A DNA stretch of 64,000 nucleotides from Polytrichum commune (taxonomy: Eukaryota; Streptophyta; Polytrichopsida; Polytrichales; Polytrichaceae): the NCBI GenBank assembly GCA_950295325.1, contig OX485806.1:22012001-22076000 (forward strand), written 5' to 3'. Position numbers and translations under genes: made by a program. Of the stretch, positions 39,001 through 50,665 are shown one piece after another. The notes under the pieces are model-generated. The model saw only the letters and a program-made list of their open reading frames with translations. It did not search any database and was not told where the DNA came from. The stretch's first letter is position 1. Every line of letters starts with the position of its first letter.

Positions 39001-39787
39001 AAAATTCATCATTTAAAGTGATGCTCAAAAGCAAATGATTGAATCTAGTGTGGATGTAGATTTCGTGACCTTAAATATTTTGAATTTGGATTTTTTCACA
39101 TTCCTTGAATTCATTGTCTACGTGAGGGTATCATCACAAAGCTTTGTAGAAAATCATTAATTTAATGTAATGTAATTATATTGTATTTTAAACAAAATTT
39201 AGACATTTACTTGTTCAATATCACCTACTTACACACCATTTGCACTGTCATCTAAAATACATAGACTTTTCTTGGAACTATTTTTGTCATCTTAAATTGC
39301 TTAGCTTTGTAATCAATATGTTTTTAAATTGTCTATGACTATTTTCTTCACAAAATTCCAATTTAGTATGTAATTTTGAATAGCTTCACTTAACACTAGG
39401 CAGGGATTAGGAGTTGTCCACTTTACCATGCTTGCACCCACCAAAACATATTGAAATTTTTGAGAGACTTCAAGGATAACTCTATTACCTAATAACCAAG
39501 ACTCTTGAACTTCTAAAAGTCCAGTGTTCTTTAAAATATCTGTTGCACGGATGAATGTGGATGAATGTGGATGAACGCGGGTATGGATAGAAACGATGAA
39601 AGTCTGACGTGTCGGAAACCCGACCTGTACCTGTTTACTTGTTGAACAACAACAAGACCCTGAGGAAGAAACGAAGCGAAAGACACGCATCAAGGATGCC
39701 AATCGCCAGTTGTCGGGAGTCAGAGAGTTGACGACTTTTGTTGTTTGGAGAGGTGACGAGTTTTTACCTCTCGGACTCCTGACAAGG
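36080..39787. other. Intergenic spacer between aconitase and the propeller gene
   Basis: Only the 0.6-kb dispersed repeat (38852-39450) and a short tandem ggatgaatgtg x3 (39546-39580) stand out. A tRNA A-box-like word (tagctcagtgg at about 37495) has no convincing partner. The aconitase 3' untranslated region occupies the start, and the propeller leader the last few hundred bases. No gene is seen. Confidence 0.6.
38852..39450 (+). repeat. Dispersed 0.6-kb repeat, copy 2
   Basis: This is the second copy of the 21498-22092 repeat. It ends about 340 bases upstream of the beta-propeller start codon, so it may lie within or border that promoter. Confidence 0.7.
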
Positions 39788-42700
39788 ATGCCTGTCGCAG
39801 CGATGGCGACTCGGATCACACCGCTGCTACTCTTCACGCTTCTGTTGAAAGTGGGATATTGTTCCGGATGGGGAATTGATGGAATTACACCAGCCGATGG
39901 GGACTTATACTCCGACACCGGAGGCACAATCGGGTTCTCGACTCTCGGTCGATTGCACTTCGACTTCGACGTCTACACTCTCAACCTACCTTTGGACGTG
40001 CTGGATGGTCATCTCTCTCTTCACCGGGAGTTACACGCTTACGAGGAAAGTTGCGTCACTTACGGGGACTCCGTGAGCTACAATGCGCAGCTGGTGGAAG
40101 CCGATGCTACTTCGGCAATTGTGGAGAGGCTGCAGGCCAATGGGCACCAAATTGAGGCTGGTGATCGTCAGAATGGAGTTGAGGTGGTTGTTTACGTTTC
40201 GGAGGTCGAAGGAAGCCCGCAAATCTACATCGACATTCCGTTGGGGGCCAATCAACAACAAGGTAGGGAAGGAAGGAGTGCTACTATGTTGAGGTTTCGG
40301 GATGCTTACCTTTTTTTATGCACACAAAGTGGTGCTCGCGGGGGGGGGGGGGTATCGACGTGAATGTTTGCTCCAGTTAGTCTTTTTTTTCTTAGGTTAA
40401 GTTGCCACTTGGCGAAAAGTTCATCATCTGAATGATATATGTGAGTCACATGAAGTCATGTGAGGTTTTAGCAGAAGGAATGTAGAGCGAGTTCCTAAAT
40501 TATGTTCATTTTGTTGTCGCATTCTCAGTACCGGCTCGGTTTCAGGGTCACTGAAGATTGCATATGACAATGGAGGTTTATCAATTTTCTCATCATGCCT
40601 TCAGGTCCAATGAGTCAATTTCTCTTTGGTAAAGAAGTTGCCACTTGAAGAAAATTTCCTTATGTGAATGATACACTTGAGTCACATGAAGGCATGTGAG
40701 GTTTAGCAGAAGGATTTTATTGTGAGCGCCAAATTTTTCTCAGTATGTTGTCGCATTCTCAGTAGCAGCTAGGTTTCAGGGTCACTGACGATTGCATATG
40801 ACGACAATGGAGGTTTAGCAATTTTCTCCTCATGCCTCGAGGGATTATTTTTTATTCCTCAATGCGAAGCTAGTTCTCTACATGATCATTGAGGTTAATT
40901 TATGATGGGTTTGTGCGATGTCCAATTTGAAGGTCGGCTGTCGATGACGAGGGAGAGGCGGATTGCACTGCGACGTAGTGCAGCAGGCACAGTGGAGGCT
41001 GCTCCAAAGACTTTTCTAAACGACAGGCCATCGATGATTGGCGACACAGTGGTGTATGTTTCCACCGAAGAAGATGTCGGCAAGCCTCGACAGGGATGGA
41101 ATGGCATCTACTCGACCAACTTCAGGACCTCTGTCACTAAACGTCTCAGTCCCCCAGGGGTCACAGACTACAGTCCTGCTGTCTCTCCTTCTGGTAAGTC
41201 TTAGCTTCGGCGCTGCTGCAGCAGGTGCATCACAGCAATAGCTTCAATCCTATCAATTTTCTGTCAATTCTCAAGTTCGTCAACTCGATCAATTCTGTCA
41301 GTTGTCTGTCAATTGTGCCAAGTCTCTAGATGATGTCAATTTCCTGTCAATTATGTCAAATGCCTGTCAATTGTGTTGATAATGTTAAATTTCTGCCAGT
41401 TGTGTTAATGTGTGAATCATGTCACTTGCCTGTCAACCCTCTGTCAATTGTGTCTATTGTGTCAAATGTCTGTCAATTGTGTCGATAATGTCAAAAGTCT
41501 GTCAATTTTGTCACGTGTCTCTAAGAAAGCAGGCCATGCCAATTGATTCTTGGGCAATTCATTGGCAGAAAATCCCTTGTTTGGTTGTAAGCACAATGAT
41601 CCCTGCAGTAAGGTTTTGTGTAATCTCTTGTTGGCTTTGTGTGAGTGTTGCCATATCTCAAATTAGTGAGTGTGCTTACTGATATTATAGTTAGGGTGGT
41701 GCAGGCGAGTGGGTTGCAGTGGCTTCCAACGAAGGACGAGGCTGGAAAGGAGAGTTTGAGATATTGGATCTGGATCTGTATATTTTCAAAGCACACGATG
41801 GTTCCAAACGGCACCTGGTCTGCAAGAATGCTGGCTGGCCTACCTGGGCAGATGAAACCACTGTGTTTTTCCACCGCCTTGCAGATGACGGGTGGTTTAG
41901 CATCTACAAGGTTGATGTGTCTGCGAGTTCTTCAGAGCAAGGTTAGACTCTTATCTGTCTTACAAAGCATCCAATGTGTACTTAGTCTTTTCTATGTCGT
42001 TCGGGAATATCACTGTTGGACGGAGAAGGTGTTGGGAACAGACTTGCTGCTTGCAAAAGAAGATCAATTTCATTTCTTTCCCGAGGTGTAAAGACTGTGC
42101 ATGCTGGGAATTCCAATACTGTGGGTTTCTTGTGCTTAATATTATAACAACCCACAAATGAGGAATGAGTTGAAGTGCTGTCATCGTCATCACAAGCGCA
42201 AGAACTTTGATGCTTGAAAATTCACTGAGTTTGCAGTATTCAGGAACAAAAATGATATGCATAACCTACCAGCATGCATTTCATACAGATGCTCGAAGCA
42301 CCAGTTACCTATTTTGTAATGTTTGAAATTCACTGAAGGTTTGGACTTTCAAGTCTTTCGAGGTCATTCAGGAAAATCTTTTAGAAATAAAAATCACATG
42401 CATTTTCAAAACGGATGCTTAAAGCGACACCTACCTATTTTGTGATTTCTATGTTGCTTCTTTTATTTCCCCTTCTTGTTGGCAGTACGGTGTAAATTCT
42501 TTCTGCTTGAGATAGTCTAAATTGTGATTTCTTGATCTGATAGAGAAATGAAGGCAAATCTTACTTTTTCTGCTTACTGCAATCTGATTCAGTTTTGACC
42601 ATTTTAGTGACTTGATTTTTTTTTTTACAGAACCTGAGCGGATCACCCCACCAGGAGTACACGCCTTCACTCCAGCTGCTTCAAGATGTGGGAAGTGGAT

Positions 42701-44941
42701 TGCAGTTGCAACACGGAGGTCTCTGTACCGACATATCGAAATATTTGATTTGCAAGCACATCAGTTCCTCCCTCTAACAGAATTAATCAACCCAAAGACA
42801 CATCACTACAACCCCTTTGTATCATCAAACTCGGGCAAACTTGGATACCATCGGTGTAGAGGGAAACATAATGTCAATAATGATGGAGTAGACCCTTTTG
42901 TCGAGTACGTCAAGTCACCACTCCACAATGTTACCCTCGGTCGCTTCGACGGCAGTTTTGCATCAATGTCACCAGACGGCTCGTGGGTTGCATATGTCGA
43001 TGAAAATGATGAAGGTGTGGGATACCTGAGTGTGATGAAACTGGATGGGACGAAGAAACGGAGAGTTTACAAGGGCCCTATCTTTGCGACAGCTTGGGAC
43101 CCAATTCGGCAGGGGAGAGTGTACACATCGCAGGGACCGGTGTTTGCTTCAGAGGAAGCCAGTGTGCACATCGTGGCGGTTTCAAATGTGGACACTGCTG
43201 ATATTGATGATGGTGAAGAGGAGACTTTTTCCTCCTTCAAATTCTTGACGAAAGAAGGTTCACTGAATAACGCGTTTCCATCACCTTCGCCTGATGGAAA
43301 ATTTGTTGTTTTCCGATCCGGAAGAACAGGGCACAAGAATTTGTACATTATGGATGCAGGTGATGGGGAGGAGAAGTATCTGCGTCGTCTCACCAAAGGA
43401 GAGTTTCAAGACACCATGCCTGCTTGGTCGCCGAACAACGACTGGATTGCCTTTGTTTCAAACCGACATAACCCAACGGGTGAGCAATAAACTTTTGTAA
43501 CTGATGATGACTTTTGTTTGAACAAATAATGTTTTCCCGTAGAAGGTATGTGGGTGTTATTCGGTTTGTTTTTCATGTTTTCCAACGTCTACAGATTAGA
43601 TTTACACAATGAAACTTTTGTTGCATTAGCAAATCTACAATGAAGCATCAGCAAAAATTGGATTGAAAATCGGATCTCCCCTGATTAAGTTATGGTTATC
43701 GGAAGTGCAAGTTTGTTGATTTCTTAACTGAATACATAAGTCCTCCCAATTCCGTTCATTATTGACTGTGGAGTAGTTAATAGAATTTGAAGACGTAGTT
43801 CAATTTCTTTTAGACATGTGTCTTTGTGGTGTTTGTTCTTTGATCCTCACCGAAACCACACATCAATCAGATATAGGGGTCCAATCAAGAAAAGTAACCA
43901 TATAACACCCACATATCTTAAGACTAGTTTGGGCCTGTGCTGTCAATGTCCCCAGCCATTCCACATTGTCCACTCAACATGCTACTGTCGATGGCCATCT
44001 GTTTCGGAACTTTGGAACGGCAACTGTCAATGCCCATGCACCTTCACTGTTAAAGATCCAAAATGTTTGTAGACTAGTTTCGGGCTGTGTCATCCTGGCA
44101 CTGTTACACCCATGCACATGAATGAATGTGCTGGGCCATCCCTGCACTGTGCACCCAACATGTTGTCATCGTAGATGGCCAGCCATTTTGGAAATTTGGA
44201 ACAGCAACTGCATAACCACCCTTGCCATTCAACTTTTCCAAAATGTGTAGTAGGTTGGAAGTTCTCTGAAGTTTCTCCCAAGTGCTTGAGAACATTTGAT
44301 AGATTGAATGCCATTTGACTTCAATTTGAAACGTTGAGCTATAGATCGGTAATGTATGTAGGTTCAGTTCATCCCAGCTATTGACATAATCCCAACTCCA
44401 TCAATGAGGGGTCTCCATTCGAGAATCATTAGTATGTCTTGCCCTCCCAGATTTGAGCAGCAATCTTGCGTGTTGAGAATAGATGTGGGACATGTATTTA
44501 TTCTTTGAATTTGGAGGATGAAGCTTGATGAATTTTGGAGTTGCAGAGAGGACATTTGCACTGTACTTGATTCGGCCGGATGGGACGGACCTTCACATGA
44601 TCCTGAGCAGCGCAGAAGGGGGGCTCATCAACCACCCACAATTCAGTCCAGATGGAACAAGCATTGTTTTTACAACAGACTATGCAGGAGTGTCAGCTGA
44701 ACCTATCTCCCTGCCCTTTAGTTTCCAACCTTATGGAGAGATATTTGTCGTGAAAGTTGATGGGTCTGGGCTCACAAGAGTCACCCACAATTTCTACGAG
44801 GATGGAACACCATACTGGGGCCAACTTCACCTCTTGAAATCGAATATTTCTGGAGACGGCAATACAGCTGGTTGTGACTTTGAGGATGTGCGGTTTCTGA
44901 AGGCTGCTACAGGTGCCCGAAGTCATTCATGTTTTGGCTAA
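39788..44941 (+). CDS. Secreted TolB/WD40-like (PD40) beta-propeller protein, five coding exons
   Basis: The exons are 39788-40262, 40933-41193, 41705-41941, 42631-43479 and 44547-44941, giving 738 residues. The protein starts with a hydrophobic signal peptide (RITPLLLFTLLLKVGYCSG). It then carries a series of PD40/TolB-type blades marked by S-P-x-G motifs: YSPAVSPSGEWVAVAS, FASMSPDGSWVAYVD, FPSPSPDGKFVVFRS, MPAWSPNNDWIAFVS and HPQFSPDGTSIVFTT. It matches the plant family often labelled 'DPP6 N-terminal domain-like' or 'WD40-like beta propeller', whose biochemical role is not established. The signal peptide implies the secretory route or the cell wall. All joins are phase 1. Start choice: an ATG at 39710 is in frame, but the one at 39788 lies next to the signal peptide, and ATG 39803 would also serve. 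The 3' end is uncertain: exon 5 runs to TAA at 44939-44941, but an in-frame alternative exon lies just downstream. Introns 1, 2 and 4 contain tandem duplications. Confidence 0.88.
40395..40838 (+). repeat. Tandem duplication inside propeller intron 1
   Basis: About 210 bases (40395-40607) are repeated at 40628-40838. Both copies run through 'agttgccacttg', 'gagtcacatgaag', 'gtcgcattctcagta', 'tttcagggtcactga' and 'cattgcatatgac'-like words, ending 'ctcatgcct'. They fill most of the 670-base intron. Confidence 0.75.
41250..41520 (+). repeat. Short tandem repeat in propeller intron 2
   Basis: More than ten imperfect copies of a roughly 19-20-base unit close to tgtcaattgtgtcaaatgtc occupy half of the 511-base intron. 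Confidence 0.8.
43921..44250 (+). repeat. Tandem duplication inside propeller intron 4
   Basis: Two diverged copies of about 155 bases (from 'agactagttt' at about 43921 and again at about 44072) share 'caacatg-t', 'gatggcca', 'ggaactttggaacggcaact' (second copy ggaaatttggaacagcaact) and 'ccaaaatgt'. Confidence 0.6.
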
Positions 44942-44989
44942 GGTAATCTGACATGCACAGAACAATGTTGATTGATTCCTAGGTGCAAG

Positions 44990-45243
44990 CTGATGGCCCA
45001 GGATCAATTCATGTACATGTGCCATACATTTTGGAGAGGGTGAACATCAAGGACGCATGGGAGTTGACGCAGTTTGCTAGAGATGGTGGTTGGATGGCAG
45101 AGTTCAATAGCGGTACGTTGGGCAGACGGTGCAAGGTTGGCCTGGTGCATTTAATCAAATGCAAAGATGCAACAGGTTGGACCGGCCCAGGCCCACAGTC
45201 CAGGCCCACACTAATTTTAATACATAGTTGTAGCAATTTGTAG
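44990..45243 (+). other. Possible alternative 3' exon of the beta-propeller gene
   Basis: If exon 5 used the donor after ACAG at 44912 (followed by GTGCCC) and an acceptor after GTGCAAG at 44989, the frame would stay open for another 84 codons to TAG at 45241-45243. The translation begins DGPGSIHVHVPYILERVN and DAWELTQFARDGGWMAEF, and looks like coding sequence; after the GT at about 45113 it becomes less so. The intron implied would be only about 77 bases. I do not recognise the peptide, and this could equally be an exon of another transcript. Confidence 0.3.
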
Positions 45244-45249
45244 TGCGTG

Positions 45250-46020
45250 GATGGAGAATGTTGCATGTTAGATTCCCAACTATGAGCCACATGAGAGGAA
45301 GCTCACGACAAGAGAGAGTTTCCCTTGTTCCCTTCCTCTCCTCTTTGTAGCTTCCCCTTGTGCCTCTAGTTTCCTCTTTAGGATTAGTAGGTAATGAACC
45401 CAATGAAAATAGGGCTAATTCTAGGTAGTAAGGCGAAGCCTGTTCACACATACAGAGCTTGCACGTTACAATAGGCCATACAAACCTGGACCTCTTGAGC
45501 TTTGTAATATGTGCAGTCAAATGTTAAACGGCAGCACATCATGTATTTGCATAGGAGCTAAATCACGGAGATGATCGTGGGAGTGCATCCCGTGTACATA
45601 GAAATATGATGAAATGTTTATTGGTCATTTTGAAACGTCCATATATGATAGGTTAAGCTGAAATATTCAAGACGACAGTATTCTTATGAAGTGCATTTCC
45701 ATCCGGACTGCTGCCTCACAATTCTCCTAGAAATTGATGAACCTTGAATTCAAGCTCACAAAGGTGTGCCTGCTTATCATTTCACAAAAAGAGGTGTTAC
45801 AAATGCCACACATTCATAAGGACATCAGACACATGTGAGACATTCTAAGTGCGATCAGAATGGCCGTGGGCAGAAGAGTTGGATAGATTACGATAGCTAA
45901 AGCTGAAATACCCGTTAAGAGGAGAGTGATATCCATAAGAGTGCAATCTGAGATAATTAAACATATTTAGCATTCTCACAGATCCGGCTGATGCATCCCT
46001 TCCAGCTAGAGTACAGGTAG
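45250..46020. other. Spacer between the propeller gene and U1 copy 1
   Basis: No gene or clear repeat is visible. It contains the propeller 3' untranslated region and the distal sequence upstream of the U1 promoter. Confidence 0.5.
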
Positions 46021-46024
46021 ATGG

Positions 46025-46070
46025 GTCCCATATGGTTCAAGAGGGTGAGGGGAGGCAGAAGGGTACAAAG
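46025..46070 (+). promoter_or_regulatory. U1 copy 1 promoter: USE and TATA-like box
   Basis: GTCCCATATGG at 46025-46035 resembles the plant snRNA upstream sequence element (RTCCCACATCG) and starts 68 bases before the RNA. TACAAAG at 46064 stands at -29, the TATA position. The USE-to-TATA spacing (28 bases between elements) fits RNA polymerase II snRNA genes rather than the shorter polymerase III type. The TATA box is degenerate compared with copy 2. Confidence 0.75.
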
Positions 46071-46092
46071 TAGGGTTAGTTGGAAGGGTTAA

Positions 46093-46254
46093 TCACTTAC
46101 CTGGGCGGGGTGTATCCGTGATCAGCAAGGTGGATGGCCTAGAGGAGCCTGCCCCATTGCACTTCGGGCCGGGTGACTCTAGTATCTTCCTACGGGAGGC
46201 ATACACGTCATAATTTGTGGCAGAGGGGGCTCGCGTTCGCGCGGCCCTCACCCA
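46093..46254 (+). ncRNA. U1 snRNA: U1 spliceosomal small nuclear RNA, copy 1
   Basis: U1 snRNA base-pairs with 5' splice sites. The 5' end carries ACTTACCTG (46095-46103), complementary to CAG/GTAAGT. Next come the GGGCGGGG stretch, the stem-loop I loop (GATCAGCAAG in place of the consensus GATCANGAAG bound by U1-70K), and stem-loop II with ATTGCACTTC, the U1A-binding loop. A CTTCCTACGGGAGG hairpin, the Sm site (AATTTGTGG) and a GC-rich terminal stem with a TTCG loop (CTCGCGTTCGCGCGG) complete it. The length of 162 matches U1. The loop I change could weaken U1-70K binding, so this copy may be a variant or less functional. Confidence 0.95.
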
Positions 46255-47107
46255 ATCTGAACCTAATTTGGATCTTCTATGAGGTATTTGATGAGAGGTC
46301 TCAGTAAGCAAGAAAACACATGAATCAAGGCTTTTGGCCCGTGCTCAATCGGAAACTGTATCATCTGGTTAGCAATTATGGATAATCCAGATTGTCATCT
46401 CAAGTTTCAGAATCAGATTTGCAATGCAAAACTTATAGGAGGTCAATGTGAGGATACTCTTTCTTTCAAGTGTTCACTTAGCCCTATTGAGTTCACTATT
46501 GAACATATTACGTAACACGTGTCTTTTGAGTATCCACTCTTAACTACAAGCCTGGCCATATACAACCCAAATATAGTGTCCACTTAAAAATAGTGACCAC
46601 ATAAGGTCCTCAAACCTTTGTGAGAGAGTGGATCACAGTAAAGGTGACACAACGATGATGGTACTCTGTTTGTAGGCTAAGGGCTCACCCATCCCACCCA
46701 CAAGGAGTTTGTAGGAACATCCGGTTCCTAAGCAAGCACTCAGTAATAACTTTGATCATAGAGTGCACATTTAACACCACTTGATTACCAAGGGAAACAG
46801 ATTGCTTAGAGCTGTAGCTAAATGCACGCCTCACAATCATTTCCATAGTTGGTACCTGCAAAACACTGCCACAGAAGTGAACCTTTTCCAACACGCATGT
46901 GACATTTACTTACCTTGTGGTACATACTTGATCAGCATTCTTGTACATCATAACTCCAGCATTCTTCATATGTGAGGTTTGGTATTGTTTGGAGAAGTTG
47001 TAAGTGGTAACCTCCAGAGAATACTCACTTCGATACTGACATGGCATGAGGGGCCTAGGTTTCTTCAAGATCCTGAGATGTTCCCTTACACTATGTTCGG
47101 TCGAGAA

Positions 47108-47154
47108 ATCCCATACTGTTAGCATGGGATGAAGGACGAAAGAAAGTATAATAA
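47108..47154 (+). promoter_or_regulatory. U1 copy 2 promoter: USE and TATA box
   Basis: ATCCCATACTG at 47108-47118 is a USE-like element starting at -68, and TATAATAA at 47147-47154 starts at -29. The positions are the same as in copy 1 although the surrounding sequence has diverged, which argues that both promoters are under selection. Confidence 0.8.
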
Positions 47155-47175
47155 CCTGAGATGAAGACGAACAAA

Positions 47176-47337
47176 TTACTTACCTGGGCGGGGTCTATCC
47201 ATGATCCAGAAGGTGGATGGCCTAGAGGAGCCTGCCCCATTGCACTTCGGGCCGGGTGACTCTAGTATCTTCCTACGGGAGGCATACACGTCATAATTTG
47301 TGGCAGCGGGGGCTCGCGTTCGCGCGGCCCTCACCCA
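47176..47337 (+). ncRNA. U1 snRNA: U1 spliceosomal small nuclear RNA, copy 2
   Basis: This is a second U1 gene, 1,083 bases downstream of the first on the same strand and of the same 162-base length. It has ACTTACCTG at 47178-47186, the loop I sequence GATCCAGAAG, the loop II sequence ATTGCACTTC, the Sm site AATTTGTGG and the terminal stem with a TTCG loop. It differs from copy 1 at a few positions, mainly in the stem-loop I arm and next to the terminal stem. The sequence just past the end (CACCCAACTTAAA) resembles the plant 3' box CA(N)AGTNNAA. Confidence 0.95.
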
Positions 47338-48254
47338 ACTTAAACCCTAATCCGGAAGAGATGGATTCTGCTATGTATCACCTTATCTGCTTTGCAGTGC
47401 GGTACATAGAAATAATAAACTCTGTATGATACTAATTTGTGGTAGTAACAAGCACAGCTTTGTGAGCTTGGATAAATTAAGTGGGGCAGCAATCTGTATG
47501 GAGCACTTCTTCATGAACCCTTACTACGTCCAGCATTCACCAGGTCTTTTGAATTCAGGTTACCCAGTAGCAGACACCGGGCAGGTATCAGAATGAAGAA
47601 CACCTTGTGCCTCAAGAATCTTTAAAGCCAACGCTGTGGGAGACACTCCAATAATACGTGCACTCATGCCCTTACAAGGATGAGAAGGTCTTTGCGCATA
47701 TTTGACCTACTGGGCAATAGAATTAGGCAAAGTTTGCTTCAGTTTTAAACTTTGACCTCTCACTCTTTGTTGTGAAAGGTAACATATGGAAGAATTCAGT
47801 GTTCAATTGAAATCTCTGAACAGTGTTCTTCCATGTACAAAGCATTGAATATCCCAAATTGAGCTCTCAGTTTGTAAAAGCCTGTCATGGGGTGACAGAA
47901 AATTGGAGTGACCAAGGTAATCAAGTTGATGTACATAAAGCATTGGGAAAGATTGAAGAAATTCACAAGATTTCATAAACCTCAACAGTCAGCTCCCGTA
48001 TGACCAATTTATTTTATCATGAAGGAAGCCATATTCTTCAAGAAAGATATGCTATACAGCTTGTGAATAATATATATACATCAAGGCTTGGTGTGTACAC
48101 ACAAGGATAGACGAGGATCATTAATCACCAAAAGTTATAAATGGGAGTCTTCAGTCACTTGTGCACTCATTGAAGCCTATAACCATTTGTCCCAGTATGA
48201 TACTACTAGTGGCTCTAACGAATGGGACCTGAAACCAGCAGTTAGAGAGATTCA
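47338..48254. other. Spacer between U1 copy 2 and ALG13 3' end
   Basis: No coding frame or repeat was recognised. It includes the 3' untranslated region of the minus-strand ALG13 gene. Confidence 0.5.
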
Positions 48255-49367
48255 TTAATTCTGAACAAAACCGAGAAATTGGTCTAATGCATTCACTAGT
48301 GCGGATGGATTGGAGGCAGGGTATGGCACAAGATTCTTTAAGTTCATGTTCCGGAGAGTGTCAAGCAAGGAGCCAGGGCTGCTGGCATAAACCAGGTACT
48401 TCTTCTCAGCAAGCTCCTCTGCAAGCTCACACTGGTGATTGTCCATCAGCAGATCATTCACTACCACCACTAAAGGCCTCTTTGCACGCAGAGTCTCAAA
48501 TATGCTCCCTGAACCTGTCATGCCATGTCCATTTGCAGAGGTTCAGACATTACAATCGAGGACTTGTAATGCCTGATTCAGCACAGTTGCATTGGTGAGG
48601 AAATTCCTAGAGACTTTGAGAGGATGTGATTTCATGCTGAAGGTTAAGAACATTGTTTTACACCGTGGGAACTCGTTGATCGATTATCGGGCTTTAGAGC
48701 AATAGAAACCACATGAGAGAGGAATTGTGCGGTTTTTCTGTCATACCTGCGTGGCTGATGACTAAAGATGATGCGGCTATGTAATCTGACAAATTTGAGG
48801 TGAAGTCGAAGTAGGTAACTTTTAAGCCTCCACCGTCACCATCAGACTGCGATCAATCCAAGGATGATATTCTCAGAGGATGAAAAATTAGATTAAGAAC
48901 GCAGCAATCAAAACTGATAAATGAAGCCCTTTCAGACGGTCCTTCTGAAAGGATAAATACAAAGAAATATGCGTTTGCACAATTGTCATAGCTCGAGATA
49001 AATAAGGTACAGGAAAATCCCGGAAACAACGTTATTTTAATTGACACCTATGAGGAGTCACGATCGAGATTGAATTGAAAATAATTGCTTTGGGCCAGGG
49101 TTTAGCAATTCTATCGAGACGGGAGAACAGAACACATGCAATCAATCAAAAAGCCACCACTAACTCTGTTGCATGCATGATAAATGGATCGATTACCTCC
49201 TCAGGTTTGAAAGTTCCCCGGCCGAGTTGGATGACGAGAGAGGAGTAGCCGAGGTCGGCAAGCAGCTGGCGACATGGCTGCGATGATGCCACCTTCACCA
49301 GGGAGTCGAAGAGCGTGGTGCCCACCGTTACTAGCACTTGGCCTTCATCGTTCTCTCTGTCCGCCAT
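48255..49367 (-). CDS. ALG13: UDP-N-acetylglucosamine transferase catalytic subunit ALG13
   Basis: The exons on the minus strand are 49367-49197, 48846-48747 and 48514-48255, giving 176 residues, typical for the short ALG13 of plants and yeast. With the membrane anchor ALG14 it adds the second GlcNAc to dolichol-PP-GlcNAc on the cytosolic face of the ER, an early step of N-glycan precursor synthesis. The N-terminus has VLVTVGTTLFDSLVK and VIQLGRGTF. Exon 2 encodes DFTSNLSDYIAASSLVISHA. Exon 3 completes HAGSGSIFETL (about 89-99) and holds PLVVVVNDLLMDNHQCELAE (DNHQ at 115-118), the UDP-sugar-binding glycosyltransferase family 28 C-terminal signature. Donors are GTAATC and GTATGA, and acceptors are CAG. 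It has no transmembrane segment, as expected because ALG14 recruits it. It appears intact. Confidence 0.95.
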
Positions 49368-50247
49368 AGCTCGAACTTATGTCAAGGCTTCTTCTTCTCC
49401 TCCCCCTTGACGGTAAACCCTAATTGACGATTCCTTAATGAAAAGATGCTCAATGTGAAGCTGGAGAACAGCAGAAGAAGATAGAGTTCAACACTTTTCA
49501 AGCAAAATTGTTGCTATGATTCCACATCCATGACCGCGAGAACATGGAAATCCCTGTGAAATTGAAACTGCCGCTCCACTCCACTCGACTCCACTCCTCT
49601 CTGTCGACTCTGCTTCTTGATTCCAACTTCTCCGATGATCAGGTATGAACGTATGAACCACGAAGCCAGCTAATAAGTTAATAAAACTCCAAGCATCGGT
49701 GGAAAAAAGAAGCGCAATATCGATCAGGTACGAACTCTTAAAACAGTCCAGTGGCTGCACAATAATATCGATCAACACAACGAAATCCCTGAAATTCAAG
49801 TGGCCCTCGTGACCTAATTGAGTGAACACTGTACTCAATCTACTCAACTGCTACTCTAGGTCGACAATCTGACGGATCAACAAGCAGCACGTTGAGAGTT
49901 GAGATCAGAGCTCGGAATCAGTGGACCGAAAAAACGCACAACAATTCTTTTCAGGATCAAACTCAATATTTTTTCACCTCCTGTGCACATGAAAGCTCTC
50001 CACCGATTCATCATTCTCAGATTGCAAAATCAATTGCAATATCATGAGCAAATTTAAAAGAATTTAAAATTTTGAAAAAATCAAAACCTGTTCCAGCTTC
50101 CGACAGAACGGTAGGCCCTTCCATGCTCCGAGAACTCGTAAGATTCATGGGAGCCTCATACCAAGACTTTTCTTAACTGGTGCCGACGTACGAATTTCCT
50201 AGATTTTCATACTGAAATGAACATAGGAGCTACACTTAGAATGTTTA

Positions 50248-50663
50248 AGGTAAATGACCCATTCTCCACCAGCCCCCCATTTTCGCAGCATAGGGTAGTC
50301 TATTCCCGTGCAAGTTGACACGAATTATTGATCAGTTTTGACACTATATAGTCATAATTAGGGTAATCTCTTGATAAGTTGACACCTCATTCTTGAGCAG
50401 CACAGTATGAGATGTAGATTGAAAGCATGTTTAGGTGTCATAATTATCGATTATAGGGAATCATGCATCATAGGTTTTGTAATCAACTGTTGGTCAAAAA
50501 CAGAGTAACTTGCATGACGAGAATAGGGAAAACATAATCTTCACTTCAAATTTGTATAATAATTTAGTTCTTGAGGGAAAACAAATTGCAAAAATATGGA
50601 TCTCTTTTTACCTCTAGGGGGGATGCTAAACTATTTGATTGGTTAGCAGTGGGCCATTTACCT
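50248..50663. mobile_element. MITE with TA target duplication
   Basis: The 416-base element starts aggtaaatgaccca and ends tgggccatttacct, inverted repeats with one mismatch. It has TA on each side (50246-50247 and 50664-50665), as in Tc1/mariner-type elements. A decayed relative lies at 25121-25588. Confidence 0.68.
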
Positions 50664-50665
50664 TA

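Noticed and set aside
46905-46920. Third 'acttacctt' word between the U1 genes
   Set aside because: No U1 stem-loops, Sm site or promoter elements follow it.
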